Shown: in pieces, positions 27,914 through 36,218 of the stretch
Layout: every line of letters begins with the position of its first letter
Numbering within the stretch: the first letter of the stretch is position 1
Assembly (NCBI RefSeq): GCF_015350975.1
Contig: NZ_JADKRX010000002.1
Location: 157,904-221,903, forward strand
From: Curtobacterium sp. VKM Ac-1395
GTDB taxonomy: Bacteria > Actinomycetota > Actinomycetes > Actinomycetales > Microbacteriaceae
Direction: 5' to 3'
Length of the DNA: 64,000 nucleotides
Position numbers and translations under genes: made by a program
The notes under the pieces: generated by a model
Told to the model about the DNA's origin: nothing
The model's input: only the letters and a program-made list of their open reading frames with translations
Database searches by the model: none

Positions 27914-29353
27914 ATGAGGTTCTACGAGACCCGGCCGACGCACGACCTGACCTACTCCGACGTCTTCCTCGTGCCCAGTCGATCGGGTGTCACGAGCCGG
28001 TTCGACGTCGACCTCGCGTCGAACGACGGCACCGGCACCACGATCCCGATCGTCAGCGCGAACATGAACTCGGTCACGGGTCCACGTCTCGCCGCCACCC
28101 TCGCCCGACGCGGCGGGCTCGGGGTCCTGCCGCAGGACATGCACCTGCAGGACCTCGACGCCGCGATCCGCTGGGTCAAGGACCAGCCCGTCGACTTCGA
28201 CACCGCGATCGACATGGGCGCCGACACCACGGTCGCCGAGACCCTCGAACAGCTGCTGCCGGTCGCCGGCCGCGGGGTCGTGGTGCGGGACGGCTCGGGG
28301 GAGTACCTCGGCTGCGTCCCCGCCACCCGCCTCGGCACCGCCGGCCCCGACGCCACGCTCCGCGACCTGCTGCACGGCGCCTCGACGGCCGTCGACGCCG
28401 ACGACGCCGGCTCCTCGCGCCACGTGTACGACGTCCTCACCGCCGCCGACGTCGACTTCGCCCCGGTCATGCGGCACGGGCACGTCGTCGGAACCACCAG
28501 CCCGACGAGCGCCATCCGCTCGGACATCTACCGTCCCGCCGTCGACGCCTCCGGCCGGCTCCGGGTCGCCGCCGCGATCGGCATCAACGGCGACGTCGCC
28601 GCGAAGGCGAAGGCCCTCGCGAGCGCCGGCGTCGACGTCCTGGTGCTGGACACCGCGCACGGCCACCAGGAGGGCATGCTCCGCGCGCTCCGTGCCGTGT
28701 CCGAGCTCCGCCTGGGCATCCCGCTCGTGGCGGGCAACGTCGTCACGGCCGACGCCGTCGCGCACCTCGTCGCCGCGGGCGCCGACATCGTCAAGGTCGG
28801 CGTCGGCCCCGGCGCCATGTGCACCACGCGCATGATGACCGCGGTCGGCCGTCCGCAGTTCTCCGCCGTGCTCGAGACCGCCGCTGCCGCCAGGTCCCTC
28901 GGCGCCCACGTCTGGGCCGACGGTGGCGTCCGCTACCCGCGCGACGTCGCACTCGCCCTCGCCGCGGGTGCCAGCTCGGTGATGATCGGCTCGTGGTTCG
29001 CCGGCACGCTCGAGGCCCCGGGCGTCCTGCGCCGCGATGCGAAGGGCGCCGCGTACAAGGAGAGCTGGGGGATGGCGTCCGCCAAGGCCGTCCGCGAGCG
29101 CTTCGAGCGGCTCGACCCGTACGAGCGGGCACGCAAGGCGCTGTTCGCCGAGGGGATCTCGTCCTCGACGATCTACCTCGACCCCGAGCGCCCGAGCGTC
29201 GAGGACCTGCTCGACATGATCACGACCGGCGTGCGCAGCTCCGCGACCTACGCGGGTGCGACGAGCCTGGCCGAGTTCTCGGAACGCGCGCTCGTCGGCA
29301 TCCAGTCCGCCGCCGGCTACGAAGAGGGCAAGCCGCTCCCCGTGAGCTGGTAG
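27914..29353 (+). CDS. guaB1: GuaB1, IMP dehydrogenase/GMP reductase-family enzyme
   Basis: 479 residues. The TIM barrel contains NMNSVTGPRLA, GNVVTADAVAHLVAAGAD and GVGPGAMCTTRMMTAVGRPQ, whose Cys is the catalytic residue. A CBS-type insert (about 95-200) is degenerate. Actinobacterial GuaB1 proteins are GMP reductases rather than IMP dehydrogenases (family knowledge), returning GMP to IMP. It is leaderless, divergent from kgd, and followed by two hairpins. Confidence 0.93.
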   Translation: MRFYETRPTHDLTYSDVFLVPSRSGVTSRFDVDLASNDGTGTTIPIVSANMNSVTGPRLAATLARRGGLGVLPQDMHLQDLDAAIRWVKDQPVDFDTAIDMGADTTVAETLEQLLPVAGRGVVVRDGSGEYLGCVPATRLGTAGPDATLRDLLHGASTAVDADDAGSSRHVYDVLTAADVDFAPVMRHGHVVGTTSPTSAIRSDIYRPAVDASGRLRVAAAIGINGDVAAKAKALASAGVDVLVLDTAHGHQEGMLRALRAVSELRLGIPLVAGNVVTADAVAHLVAAGADIVKVGVGPGAMCTTRMMTAVGRPQFSAVLETAAAARSLGAHVWADGGVRYPRDVALALAAGASSVMIGSWFAGTLEAPGVLRRDAKGAAYKESWGMASAKAVRERFERLDPYERARKALFAEGISSSTIYLDPERPSVEDLLDMITTGVRSSATYAGATSLAEFSERALVGIQSAAGYEEGKPLPVSW

Positions 29354-29364
29354 CCCCGGCGACG

Positions 29365-29434
29365 CCGAGACTCGGTCTGGCGGACAGCATGCGCCGTTCG
29401 GAAGGCGCGTTCTGTCCGCATGGCCGAGTCTCGG
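29365..29434. terminator. 70-nt long imperfect hairpin after guaB1
   Basis: Outer arms CCGAGACTCGG (29365-29375) and CCGAGTCTCGG (29424-29434) pair. Inside them GCGGACAG pairs with CTGTCCGC and GCGCC with GGCGC. It begins 12 bp after the guaB1 stop. Confidence 0.7.
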
Positions 29435-29469
29435 GGTCCGGCCGCGCGGATCGCGACCATCGGACGGAC

Positions 29470-29503
29470 GGGAGGCTCGGTGCCAGCTGGCACCGAGCCT
29501 CCC
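29470..29503. terminator. GGGAGGCTCGG-family hairpin between guaB1 and CNNM gene
   Basis: Arms 29470-29484 and 29489-29503 are perfect 15-bp complements around AGCT. It differs from the copy at 12301 by one base change in each arm. It lies 20 bp from the stop of the convergent transporter gene. Confidence 0.85.
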
Positions 29504-29522
29504 GGCCGTCGTCCTGGTGCGT

Positions 29523-30563
29523 CTACCGGCGTCGGGTGGCGTCCTCGACGGTGCCCACGAGCTCCTCGAGGATGTCCTCCAGGAACAGCACGCCCGTCGT
29601 GCGGCCCTCCGCGTCGAACGCGCGGGCCACGTGGCGGCCGGCGGCGCGCATGGTGGCCAGGGCGTCCTCCAGGTCCATCTCCGTGTACAGCGAGATGAGC
29701 TGGCGGATGCGCTTCGGTGGCACCGGGTCGTCGAACTCGTCCGGCCGCAGGTCGATGACGTCCTTGACGTGGACGTAGCCGGTGGGCTCGCCCTCGTCGC
29801 CGACGAGCACGTAGCGGGAGAAGCCGCGCTGCGCGACCGCGCGCTCCACGTCACCGGGGGTGGCGACGTCGGGCAGGGTCACGAGCTCGGACATCGGCAC
29901 CGCGATGTCCTTGACCTTCTTCTCGGTGAACTCGAACGCCATCCGGAGCGTGCCACCGTCGTCGGACAGGGTGCCCTCGCGACGGGACTGCTCGACGATC
30001 GTCTGGACCTCCTCCACCGTGTAGGCGCTCACGGCCTCGTCCTTGGGCTCGACCTTGAAGAGCCGGAGCACGGCGTTCGCGACCTCGTTCAGGCCGACGA
30101 CGACCCAGTGCAGGCCGTGGCCGATGTACCAGAGCGTCGGCACGAGCAGCAGTGCGGCGCGGTCGGGCATCGAGAACGAGATGTTCTTCGGCACCATCTC
30201 GCCGAACACCACGTGCAGGAACGACACGAGCAGCAGCGTGAAGACGAACGCCACGATGCCGATGACCTCGACGCTCCACCCGGTCAGGTGCAGCGGGCCC
30301 TCGAGCAGGTGGTGGATCGCCGGTTCGGAGACGTTGAGGATGAGCAGCGAGCACACGGTGATTCCGAGCTGCGTGGTCGCGAGCATCCGGGTGGCGTGCT
30401 CCATCGCCCACAGGGTCATCTGTGCGGCGCGGGAGCCCTCCTCCGCCCGGGGCTCGATCTGCGAGCGGCGTGCGGAGATCACGGCGAACTCGGCCGCGAC
30501 GAAGAACGCGTTGCCGCCGAGCAGGACGAACAGCCAGAAGATCCCCCACCAGTCGGAGCTCAT
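29523..30563 (-). CDS. CNNM/HlyC-CorC family transporter, short form
   Basis: 346 residues: DUF21/CNNM membrane domain with three to four helices (about 1-170, VFGEMVPKNISFSMP), then a CBS pair (about 205-335). There is no C-terminal CorC_HlyC domain, unlike its neighbour. The family moves divalent cations, mainly Mg2+ or Co2+, outward. ATG 30563 overlaps the stop of the upstream paralogue by 4 nt, so the two act as a coupled pair and may form a heterodimer (inference). Confidence 0.92.
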   Translation of the reverse strand: MSSDWWGIFWLFVLLGGNAFFVAAEFAVISARRSQIEPRAEEGSRAAQMTLWAMEHATRMLATTQLGITVCSLLILNVSEPAIHHLLEGPLHLTGWSVEVIGIVAFVFTLLLVSFLHVVFGEMVPKNISFSMPDRAALLLVPTLWYIGHGLHWVVVGLNEVANAVLRLFKVEPKDEAVSAYTVEEVQTIVEQSRREGTLSDDGGTLRMAFEFTEKKVKDIAVPMSELVTLPDVATPGDVERAVAQRGFSRYVLVGDEGEPTGYVHVKDVIDLRPDEFDDPVPPKRIRQLISLYTEMDLEDALATMRAAGRHVARAFDAEGRTTGVLFLEDILEELVGTVEDATRRR

Positions 30564-31936
30564 CGGGTGGCCTCCTTCTTCGTCTTGGTCGTGCCCTTGC
30601 CGGTCGTGGGGACGGTCACGCCGTCCGGCGGGGTGTCCACCGGGGTCGGGGTCCAGCGGATGCGGTCCACCCGGCGGCCGTCCAGGCGTTCGACGCGGAA
30701 TACGCCGTCCGGCAGCGGGACCTCGTCGCCGACGACGGGCAGACGGCCGAGCGTCGACATGATGAAGCCGCCGACGGTCTCGTAGGGGCCGTCCTCGGGC
30801 ACCTTGACGCCGGCGCGGTCCTCGAGCTCGTCCGGGCGGAGGAGCCCGGGGAACGTCAGCCAGTTGCGGGACCGGACGACGTCGATGCGGGCGCGGTCGT
30901 GTTCGTCGGAGACCTCGCCGACGAGTTCCTCGATCAGGTCCTCGAGCGTGACGACCCCGGCGGTCCCGCCGTACTCGTCGACGACGATGACCATCTGGTA
31001 GCCGCGACCGCGGACCTCGGTCAGCAGGGTGTCGCCGGGCATCGTCTCGGGGACCCGCTCGGCGTCGGTCATCAGCGCGCCGACCGGCACCTCGGGGCGT
31101 TTCTCCCGGGGGACCGCGACGGCCTGCTTGACGTGCACGAGGCCGACGACGTCGTCCGCGTCCTCCTCGATCACGGGGAAGCGGCTGAAGCCGGTACGGC
31201 GGGCGAGGGCGATGACGTCCTCGGCCGACTCGGACACGCGGATCGTGGAGAGCCGCGGGCGCGGGGTCATCACGTCGCTGGCGTCGAGCTCGGAGAAGGA
31301 CAGCGTGCGCTGCAGGAGCGTCGCGGTGTCCTGTTCGAGCGACCCCTCGGACGCGGACCGCCGGAGCAGCGAGGTGAGCTCCTCGGCGCTGCGCGCACCG
31401 GACAGCTCTTCCTGCGGCTCGATGCCCATCGCGCGCAGCACCGCGTTCGCCGTGCCGTTCAGCACGGCGACGGCCGGCTTGAACACGGTGGTGAACGCGA
31501 TCTGCAGCGGCACGACCAGGCGCGCCGTCTGCAGGGGGAGCGCGAGCGCGAAGTTCTTCGGCACGAGCTCGCCGAGGATCATCGAGAGCAGCGTCGCGAT
31601 GACGAGCGCCACGATCGACCCCACCGTCTCGACGACGCCCTCGGGGAGGTCCATCGCCAGGAACGGGGCCTCGAGGAGCTTCGCGATCGAGGGCTCGAGC
31701 AGGTAGCCGGTGAGCAGCGTGGTCAGCGTGATGCCGAGCTGCGCGCTGGACAGGTGCGTCGAGGTGACCTTGAGCGCGCCGATGACCGGCGCCAGGCCGG
31801 CCTCGCCGCGGTCCCGTCGGGCCTCGACGTCGGCGCGGTCGAGGTTCACGAGGGAGAACTCGGACGCCACGAACACACCGGTGCCGAGGGTCAGCAGGAT
31901 GCCGCCGACCAGCATCAGGACGTCGACGAGGCTCAT
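30560..31936 (-). CDS. CNNM/HlyC-CorC family transporter, full-length form
   Basis: 458 residues from ATG 31936; GTG 31945 is possible but ATG has GGGGG at the better spacing. Order: CNNM membrane domain (about 1-190, [15 protein letters not shown]), CBS pair (about 205-330, with [20 protein letters not shown]), and a CorC_HlyC domain (about 350-430). The C-terminus is Lys/Thr-rich. Role is divalent-cation efflux. It is the first gene of the pair. Confidence 0.93.
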   Translation of the reverse strand: MSLVDVLMLVGGILLTLGTGVFVASEFSLVNLDRADVEARRDRGEAGLAPVIGALKVTSTHLSSAQLGITLTTLLTGYLLEPSIAKLLEAPFLAMDLPEGVVETVGSIVALVIATLLSMILGELVPKNFALALPLQTARLVVPLQIAFTTVFKPAVAVLNGTANAVLRAMGIEPQEELSGARSAEELTSLLRRSASEGSLEQDTATLLQRTLSFSELDASDVMTPRPRLSTIRVSESAEDVIALARRTGFSRFPVIEEDADDVVGLVHVKQAVAVPREKRPEVPVGALMTDAERVPETMPGDTLLTEVRGRGYQMVIVVDEYGGTAGVVTLEDLIEELVGEVSDEHDRARIDVVRSRNWLTFPGLLRPDELEDRAGVKVPEDGPYETVGGFIMSTLGRLPVVGDEVPLPDGVFRVERLDGRRVDRIRWTPTPVDTPPDGVTVPTTGKGTTKTKKEATR

Positions 31937-32105
31937 CGTCGCCACCCCCGGTCGTCACGACGGACGGCGCGTCGGGCGCGCGATGAGTCAGGGCAGCTCA
32001 CCGAGTGAGCGCCGGATGAGTGATGGGGCGAAGAAGGATTCGGAGGATCGTCCACAGTGAGTGTCATCGTACTGGGCGCTCAGTCGGCGGATGCCGAGAA
32101 TGCGC

Positions 32106-33188
32106 TCACTTCGTGACGGATGCTCGGTGGTACTGCTGCGGCTCGTAGTCGATCTGCACGGTGAGCTCGCGAGCGGCCCGCAGCGCGAAGGACGGGTCGC
32201 GGAGGAACTCGCGCCCGACCATCACGACGTCGGCCTGCCCGGTCGCCACGATCTGCTCGGCCTGGAACGCCTCGGAGATCATGCCGACCGCGATCGTGCC
32301 GATGCCGGCGCCCTGCTTGATGCCGGCGGCGAAGGGCACCTGGTAGCCCGGGCCGACCGGGATCGGGGCCGAGGCCACGTTCCCGCCGGTCGAGACGTCG
32401 GCCAGGTCGGCACCGTGCTCGGCGGCCCAGCGTGCGACCTGGACGGTCTCCTCGAGCGTGACGCCGCCCTCGGTCCAGTCGGTGGCGGAGAAGCGGACGA
32501 CGACCGGGAAGCCCTCACCGACCTCGTTGCGCACGGCGTCGACCACGTCGAGCAGCGCGCGGGCGCGGTTCTCGAGCGACCCTCCGAACTCGTCGGTGCG
32601 GTGGTTGCTCAGCGGCGAGAGGAACTGGTGCAGCAGGTACCCGTGGGCGGCGTGCAGCTCGACGAGGTCGAACCCGGCCTCGACCGACCGGCGCGCGGCG
32701 GCGGCGAACCCGAGGGCCACGAGGCGGATGTCCTCGGTGGTGAGCTCGCGCGGGACGTCGTAGCCGTCGAACGCGACGGCCGACGGGGCCACCGTGGTCC
32801 AGCCGCCCTCGGACGCGGGGACCGTGCCGTGGGTGGTGTCCCAGGGGCGGTACGTCGAGGCCTTGCGGCCGGCGTGCGCGAGCTGGATGCCCGCAGCGGC
32901 GCCCTGCGAGTGGATGAAGTCGACGATCGGACGGTACGCGTCACGCTGCTCGTCGTTCCAGAGGCCGAGGTCCTGCGGGGTGATGCGGCCCTCCGGCACG
33001 ACACCGGTGGCCTCGAGCACGACCGCGCCCGCGCCGCCCTTGGCGAACCCGCCGAGGTGCACGAGGTGCCACGGCGTCGGGACGCCGTCCTGCTGGTCCA
33101 CCGAGTACTGGCACATCGGCGAGACCCAGATGCGGTTGCGGACCGTCAGGTCGCGGATGGTGATCGGCTCGAACAGGGCGTGCGTCAC
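32106..33188 (-). CDS. Old yellow enzyme-family NADH:flavin oxidoreductase (YqjM-like)
   Basis: 360 residues of TIM-barrel type. SPMCQYS (about 23-29) carries the Cys that tunes FMN in YqjM-like thermophilic-type OYEs. HAAHGYLLHQFLSPLSNHRTD is the substrate-site signature, and GREFLRDPSFALRAA the FMN-phosphate site. It reduces activated C=C bonds with NAD(P)H. ATG 33188 overlaps the HAD stop by 4 nt, so both are one operon. The 147-bp upstream gap of the next operon holds only promoter-like sequence. Confidence 0.94.
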   Translation of the reverse strand: MTHALFEPITIRDLTVRNRIWVSPMCQYSVDQQDGVPTPWHLVHLGGFAKGGAGAVVLEATGVVPEGRITPQDLGLWNDEQRDAYRPIVDFIHSQGAAAGIQLAHAGRKASTYRPWDTTHGTVPASEGGWTTVAPSAVAFDGYDVPRELTTEDIRLVALGFAAAARRSVEAGFDLVELHAAHGYLLHQFLSPLSNHRTDEFGGSLENRARALLDVVDAVRNEVGEGFPVVVRFSATDWTEGGVTLEETVQVARWAAEHGADLADVSTGGNVASAPIPVGPGYQVPFAAGIKQGAGIGTIAVGMISEAFQAEQIVATGQADVVMVGREFLRDPSFALRAARELTVQIDYEPQQYHRASVTK

Positions 33189-33823
33189 GCGGTGGCTCCT
33201 TCGTCAGGTGCGTCGGCGAGCTGTTGCAGGAAGGTGCGCAGTGCTGCCGGCGAGGTGTAGTGGTGGCCGACCGCCCCGATCGCTTCCGCGCCGGTGGCGT
33301 TCTCGGCCCTGTTGTCCACGAACACCATCTGCGCCGGGTCGATTCCCAGTCGGGCACAGGTGTCGCGGTAGATGGACGCGTCGGGCTTCAGCACGTGCTC
33401 CTCGGCGCTCACCACGACGGTCTCGAACAGGGAGCCCATCGGGGACCGGCGGTAGGGGTCGCCGAAGTCGAACCCGGCGTTCGACAGCAGTGCCAGGCGC
33501 GTGCCGGCGTCGTGCAGCTCCTCGACCAGGTCGAGCACCTCGGGGTCGACCTCGAACCACCCGGTGTAGTCGAGTGCCCAGAGTCGGTGTACCTCGCTGA
33601 CGGACCACGTGCAGCCCGTGCGCTCGCCGATCGCGCGCCAGTAGTCGAGCACCGAGAGGTCACCGCGGTCCAGGTCGTGCCGGAGCTCCTGGTAGACGGG
33701 GAACAGCTCGTCGGCGGTCAGGCCCGTCGCCGCGAGCAGGGCCTGGCGTGCCGCGTGCGGTGTCCGGCTGATCACCTCGCCGTAGTCGAAGACGACGACA
33801 CGACCAGGCAGGGACAGGCTCAT
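33185..33823 (-). CDS. HAD-superfamily hydrolase, subfamily IA
   Basis: 212 residues from ATG 33823. Motif I VVFDYGEVIS has the nucleophile Asp; motif II is LALLSNAGFD; motif III has VLKPDASIY; motif IV is MVFVDNRAENATGAEAIG. The likely substrate is a small phosphate ester or haloacid. It is leaderless, with its -10 (33831-33836, minus) 7 nt upstream. It overlaps the -10 of the divergent nnrD. The OYE gene follows with a 4-nt overlap. Confidence 0.92.
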   Translation of the reverse strand: MSLSLPGRVVVFDYGEVISRTPHAARQALLAATGLTADELFPVYQELRHDLDRGDLSVLDYWRAIGERTGCTWSVSEVHRLWALDYTGWFEVDPEVLDLVEELHDAGTRLALLSNAGFDFGDPYRRSPMGSLFETVVVSAEEHVLKPDASIYRDTCARLGIDPAQMVFVDNRAENATGAEAIGAVGHHYTSPAALRTFLQQLADAPDEGATA

Positions 33824-33830
33824 GCGCCCC

Positions 33831-33840
33831 ACCGTAACGT
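33831..33840. promoter_or_regulatory. Two overlapping divergent -10 boxes
   Basis: ACCGTAACGT reads TAACGT on + (33835-33840), 7 nt before ATG 33848. It reads TACGGT on - (33836 to 33831), 7 nt before ATG 33823. The two hexamers share two bases, so the divergent promoters cannot both be occupied at once. Only 24 bp separate the start codons. Confidence 0.65.
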
Positions 33841-33847
33841 GGGCACG

Positions 33848-34693
33848 ATGAACGACTTCGTGCCCTTCTCCGTGTCCGATGCCGCCGCCTGGGTCACCGC
33901 GCCGAGCGGGGAGTCGACGAAGTACCGCCGCGGTGTGCTCGGCGTCGCGACGGGCTCGGACCGCTACCCGGGCGCCGCGGTCATGGGCGTCGACGCGGCC
34001 GTGCACACCGGCGTCGGCATGGTCCGGTACGTCGGACCGGACCGCGCCACCGACTTCGTGCTCGCTCGTCGCCCCGAGGTCGTCGCCGGCGTGGGCCGCG
34101 TGCAGGCCTGGCTCGTCGGCTCGGGGATCTCCGCACCCTCGCTCGGTTCGCTCGACCCGGCGACCGCGGCTGCGTTCGAGCACGCGTCCGACGACGGCGT
34201 CCCGGTGGTCGTCGACGCCGGGGCCATCCCGCTCGTCGACCTCGGGCCGCTCGCGGTGCTGACGCCGCACGCGGGGGAGCTGGCCGCCCTGCTCGACGTC
34301 TCCCGCGAGTCCGTCGAGGCCGACCCGCGGGGCTCGGCGCTCCGGGCCGCCGAACGGACCGGGAGCGTCGTGCTCCTCAAGGGCGCGGACACGCATGTGG
34401 TCACGCCCGACGGGTCCGTCCGGCTCGTGGCGTCGTCCGCCACGCCGTGGCTCGCGGCCGCCGGCGCCGGGGACGTCCTCGGCGGGGTGCTCGGCGCGCT
34501 CGTTGCCAGCCGCGCGGGGAGCAGCGAGGTCGGCCCGTCGGACCTCGCGCACCTGGCCGCAGCCGCCGCGGTGGTGCACGGCACGGCCGCCCGGCGGGCG
34601 TCCGGCGGCGGCCCGTTCACGATGACCACGCTCATCGAGGCACTGCCCGGCGTCGTGCGCGACCTCGTCGTGGACGGCGACGCGCGGGCCTGA
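33848..34693 (+). CDS. nnrD: ADP-dependent NAD(P)H-hydrate dehydratase
   Basis: 281 residues of ribokinase-like fold. TPHAGELAALL and AGAGDVLGGVLGALVA are the family's substrate and nucleotide motifs; GVATGSDRYPGAAVMG lies near the N-terminus. It repairs the hydrated, damaged forms NADHX and NADPHX. The epimerase domain is absent here, so it must be encoded elsewhere. Leaderless start. It is followed by a GGGAGGCT-family hairpin. Confidence 0.93.
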   Translation: MNDFVPFSVSDAAAWVTAPSGESTKYRRGVLGVATGSDRYPGAAVMGVDAAVHTGVGMVRYVGPDRATDFVLARRPEVVAGVGRVQAWLVGSGISAPSLGSLDPATAAAFEHASDDGVPVVVDAGAIPLVDLGPLAVLTPHAGELAALLDVSRESVEADPRGSALRAAERTGSVVLLKGADTHVVTPDGSVRLVASSATPWLAAAGAGDVLGGVLGALVASRAGSSEVGPSDLAHLAAAAAVVHGTAARRASGGGPFTMTTLIEALPGVVRDLVVDGDARA

Positions 34694-34736
34694 CGCGGTC
34701 CGCTCGCTCGTCGAGTGCGTGCGTCCGCACGTCACT

Positions 34737-34777
34737 GACGGGAGGCTCGGTGGCGGACCGGTGGGCAGCCTCCCGTC
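34737..34777 (+). terminator. GGGAGGCT-family hairpin after nnrD
   Basis: GACGGGAGGCT (34737-34747) and AGCCTCCCGTC (34767-34777) are perfect 11-bp arms. The 19-nt loop differs from other copies. It lies 43 bp after the nnrD stop. Confidence 0.75.
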
Positions 34778-34848
34778 CGGTGGGGTGCGCGCCGTGCTCG
34801 CCGTCACCGGCGTTGCCAGCCTGGGCGGGACCCGGTAGCGTCCTGGCC

Positions 34849-34863
34849 ATGCAGTGCCGCTGA
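34849..34863 (+). other. Possible leaderless four-codon upstream ORF (M-Q-C-R)
   Basis: TAGCGT (34836-34841) ends 7 nt before ATG 34849, which opens ATG CAG TGC CGC TGA. This would put a leaderless peptide containing one Cys 54 nt ahead of the SDR start at 34918. Short Cys-containing leaderless upstream ORFs act in cysteine-responsive attenuation in mycobacteria. A single Cys codon makes that reading weak here. Confidence 0.35.
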
Positions 34864-34917
34864 ACCGTCTCCGATCCCACCCACGCGCCCTCCTGCGGCG
34901 CCATCGAGAGGTTCACC

Positions 34918-35784
34918 ATGTCCGCATCCCTGCCCCTGCACGGCCAGACCGCCCTCGTCACCGGCGTCTCACGACGCCGCGGCATCGGGTACGCCGTCGC
35001 CACGAAGCTCGCGTCACTCGGCGCCGACGTCGTCATCCACCACCACCGGCCGCACGACCTCGACCTGCCGTGGGGCGGGGACGACCTCGACGCCGTCCGG
35101 GCCGGCGTGCGGGAGCACCTGACCGACGGTGCCCGGTTCGCCGACGTCGGCGCCGACCTGTCCGATGCGGCGAGCATCCCCGACGTCATCGCCGCGGCGG
35201 TCGGGCTCACCGGGCGGCTCGACGTCCTGGTGTGCAACCACGCGAAGAGCGGCGACGACGGCAGCATCCTCGACATGACGCCCGAGCGGCTCGACGCCTT
35301 CTGGGACGTCAACGCCCGCTCCACGCTGCTGCTGACGGCCGAGTTCGCGCGGCTCCGAGCACCGCACCGCGACGAGCCGAGCCGGCCGGGCGACCGGATC
35401 GTCGGCAACGGGCCGTACGCCGAGGCGCAGGGGCACGTGTTCTGGATGACCTCCGGGCAGATCCACGGCGCCATGCGGGGCGAGGTGGCCTACGCCACGA
35501 GCAAGGCCGCACTCGCCGGGGTCACGCCGACCGTCGCCGCGGAGCTGCTCGAGCTCGGGATCGTGCTCAACACGGTCAACCCCGGGCCGGTGAACACGGG
35601 CTACATGGACCCGGAGTCGACGGACCGGTCGCTCGAGGACCTCGACGCCTACGTCGCGAGCACGCCGTTCGGTCGCGTCGGTGCGCCGCAGGACCCGGCC
35701 GAGCTCATCGGGTGGCTGTCGACCTCGGCCGGGAGCTGGGTCGTCGGGCAGGTCCTCACGACGGACGGCGGGTTCGGGTTGTGA
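34918..35784 (+). CDS. Short-chain dehydrogenase/reductase
   Basis: 288 residues. The cofactor loop is VTGVSRRRGIGYAVA (a TGxxRxxGIG form). Catalytic YATSK is near 194-198 with Ser upstream, and the C-terminus ends LTTDGGFGL, as in FabG-like SDRs. A 25-residue insertion after the first Rossmann strand (HHHRPHDLDLPWGGDD) is unusual. GAGAGG precedes ATG 34918. Substrate unknown. The short upstream ORF at 34849 is in its leader. Confidence 0.92.
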   Translation: MSASLPLHGQTALVTGVSRRRGIGYAVATKLASLGADVVIHHHRPHDLDLPWGGDDLDAVRAGVREHLTDGARFADVGADLSDAASIPDVIAAAVGLTGRLDVLVCNHAKSGDDGSILDMTPERLDAFWDVNARSTLLLTAEFARLRAPHRDEPSRPGDRIVGNGPYAEAQGHVFWMTSGQIHGAMRGEVAYATSKAALAGVTPTVAAELLELGIVLNTVNPGPVNTGYMDPESTDRSLEDLDAYVASTPFGRVGAPQDPAELIGWLSTSAGSWVVGQVLTTDGGFGL

Positions 35785-35820
35785 GGTCGTCGAGTCGAGC
35801 GGGCGGGGTGCTCGACCCGG

Positions 35821-35920
35821 AACGACAGCGTCGAGGTCGTACGACGGCGACCTTGTCGCGGCGCGGTCCCTCGTGGCCGCGCGCGACAACGAGGAGGTCG
35901 TACGACAGCGAGGGTGTCGC
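35821..35920. repeat. Two GTCGTACGAC palindromes
   Basis: Two imperfect palindromes lie at about 35823-35858 and 35885-35918, each with the core GTCGTACGAC flanked by CGAC/TGTCG arms. They sit between the SDR stop and a small membrane-protein gene. They belong to the family seen at 49.35 kb and 62.76-63.45 kb. Confidence 0.85.
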
Positions 35921-35953
35921 GGTGAGCCGCGGTCCGACCAGCAGGATCAGCCG

Positions 35954-36175
35954 GTGACGACGACGGCTGCGCAGACGGTGTCCGCCGTCACGCTGGTCCT
36001 GGGCGCGGCTTCGGCGCTCGCGGGATCGGTCCTCCAGCAGCGCCGCGCGCTCGAGCGCCGACGGACGGGCGTGACCGATCGCCTGCGGTCGACGCTGCTC
36101 GAGGGGGTGCTCGTCGCGCTCGGTGGCGTCCTGATCGTCGGAGCGCTCGCCGCGGCCCACGTCGCCTATCCTTGA
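35954..36175 (+). CDS. Small two-helix membrane protein
   Basis: 73 residues from GTG 35954: a first helix (about 8-27), a basic stretch (QQRRALERRRTG), and a second helix (about 50-70). CAGGAT lies 6-8 nt upstream and may act as a -10 for a leaderless start or as a weak Shine-Dalgarno. No family recognised. It precedes terC by 43 bp and could be co-transcribed with it. Confidence 0.5.
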   Translation: MTTTAAQTVSAVTLVLGAASALAGSVLQQRRALERRRTGVTDRLRSTLLEGVLVALGGVLIVGALAAAHVAYP

Positions 36176-36218
36176 CGTCTGTTCAGCGAGTCCCACCAGC
36201 AGCAAGGACCACCACGCA

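Noticed and set aside
23609..29353. Open frame of about 1,900 codons on the + strand over kgd
   Set aside because: It is the antisense shadow of kgd joined in frame to guaB1; only the guaB1 part from 27914 is real.
36176..36218. Manganese riboswitch upstream of the TerC gene
   Set aside because: The leader is only 43 nt and shows none of the conserved yybP-ykoY loops.
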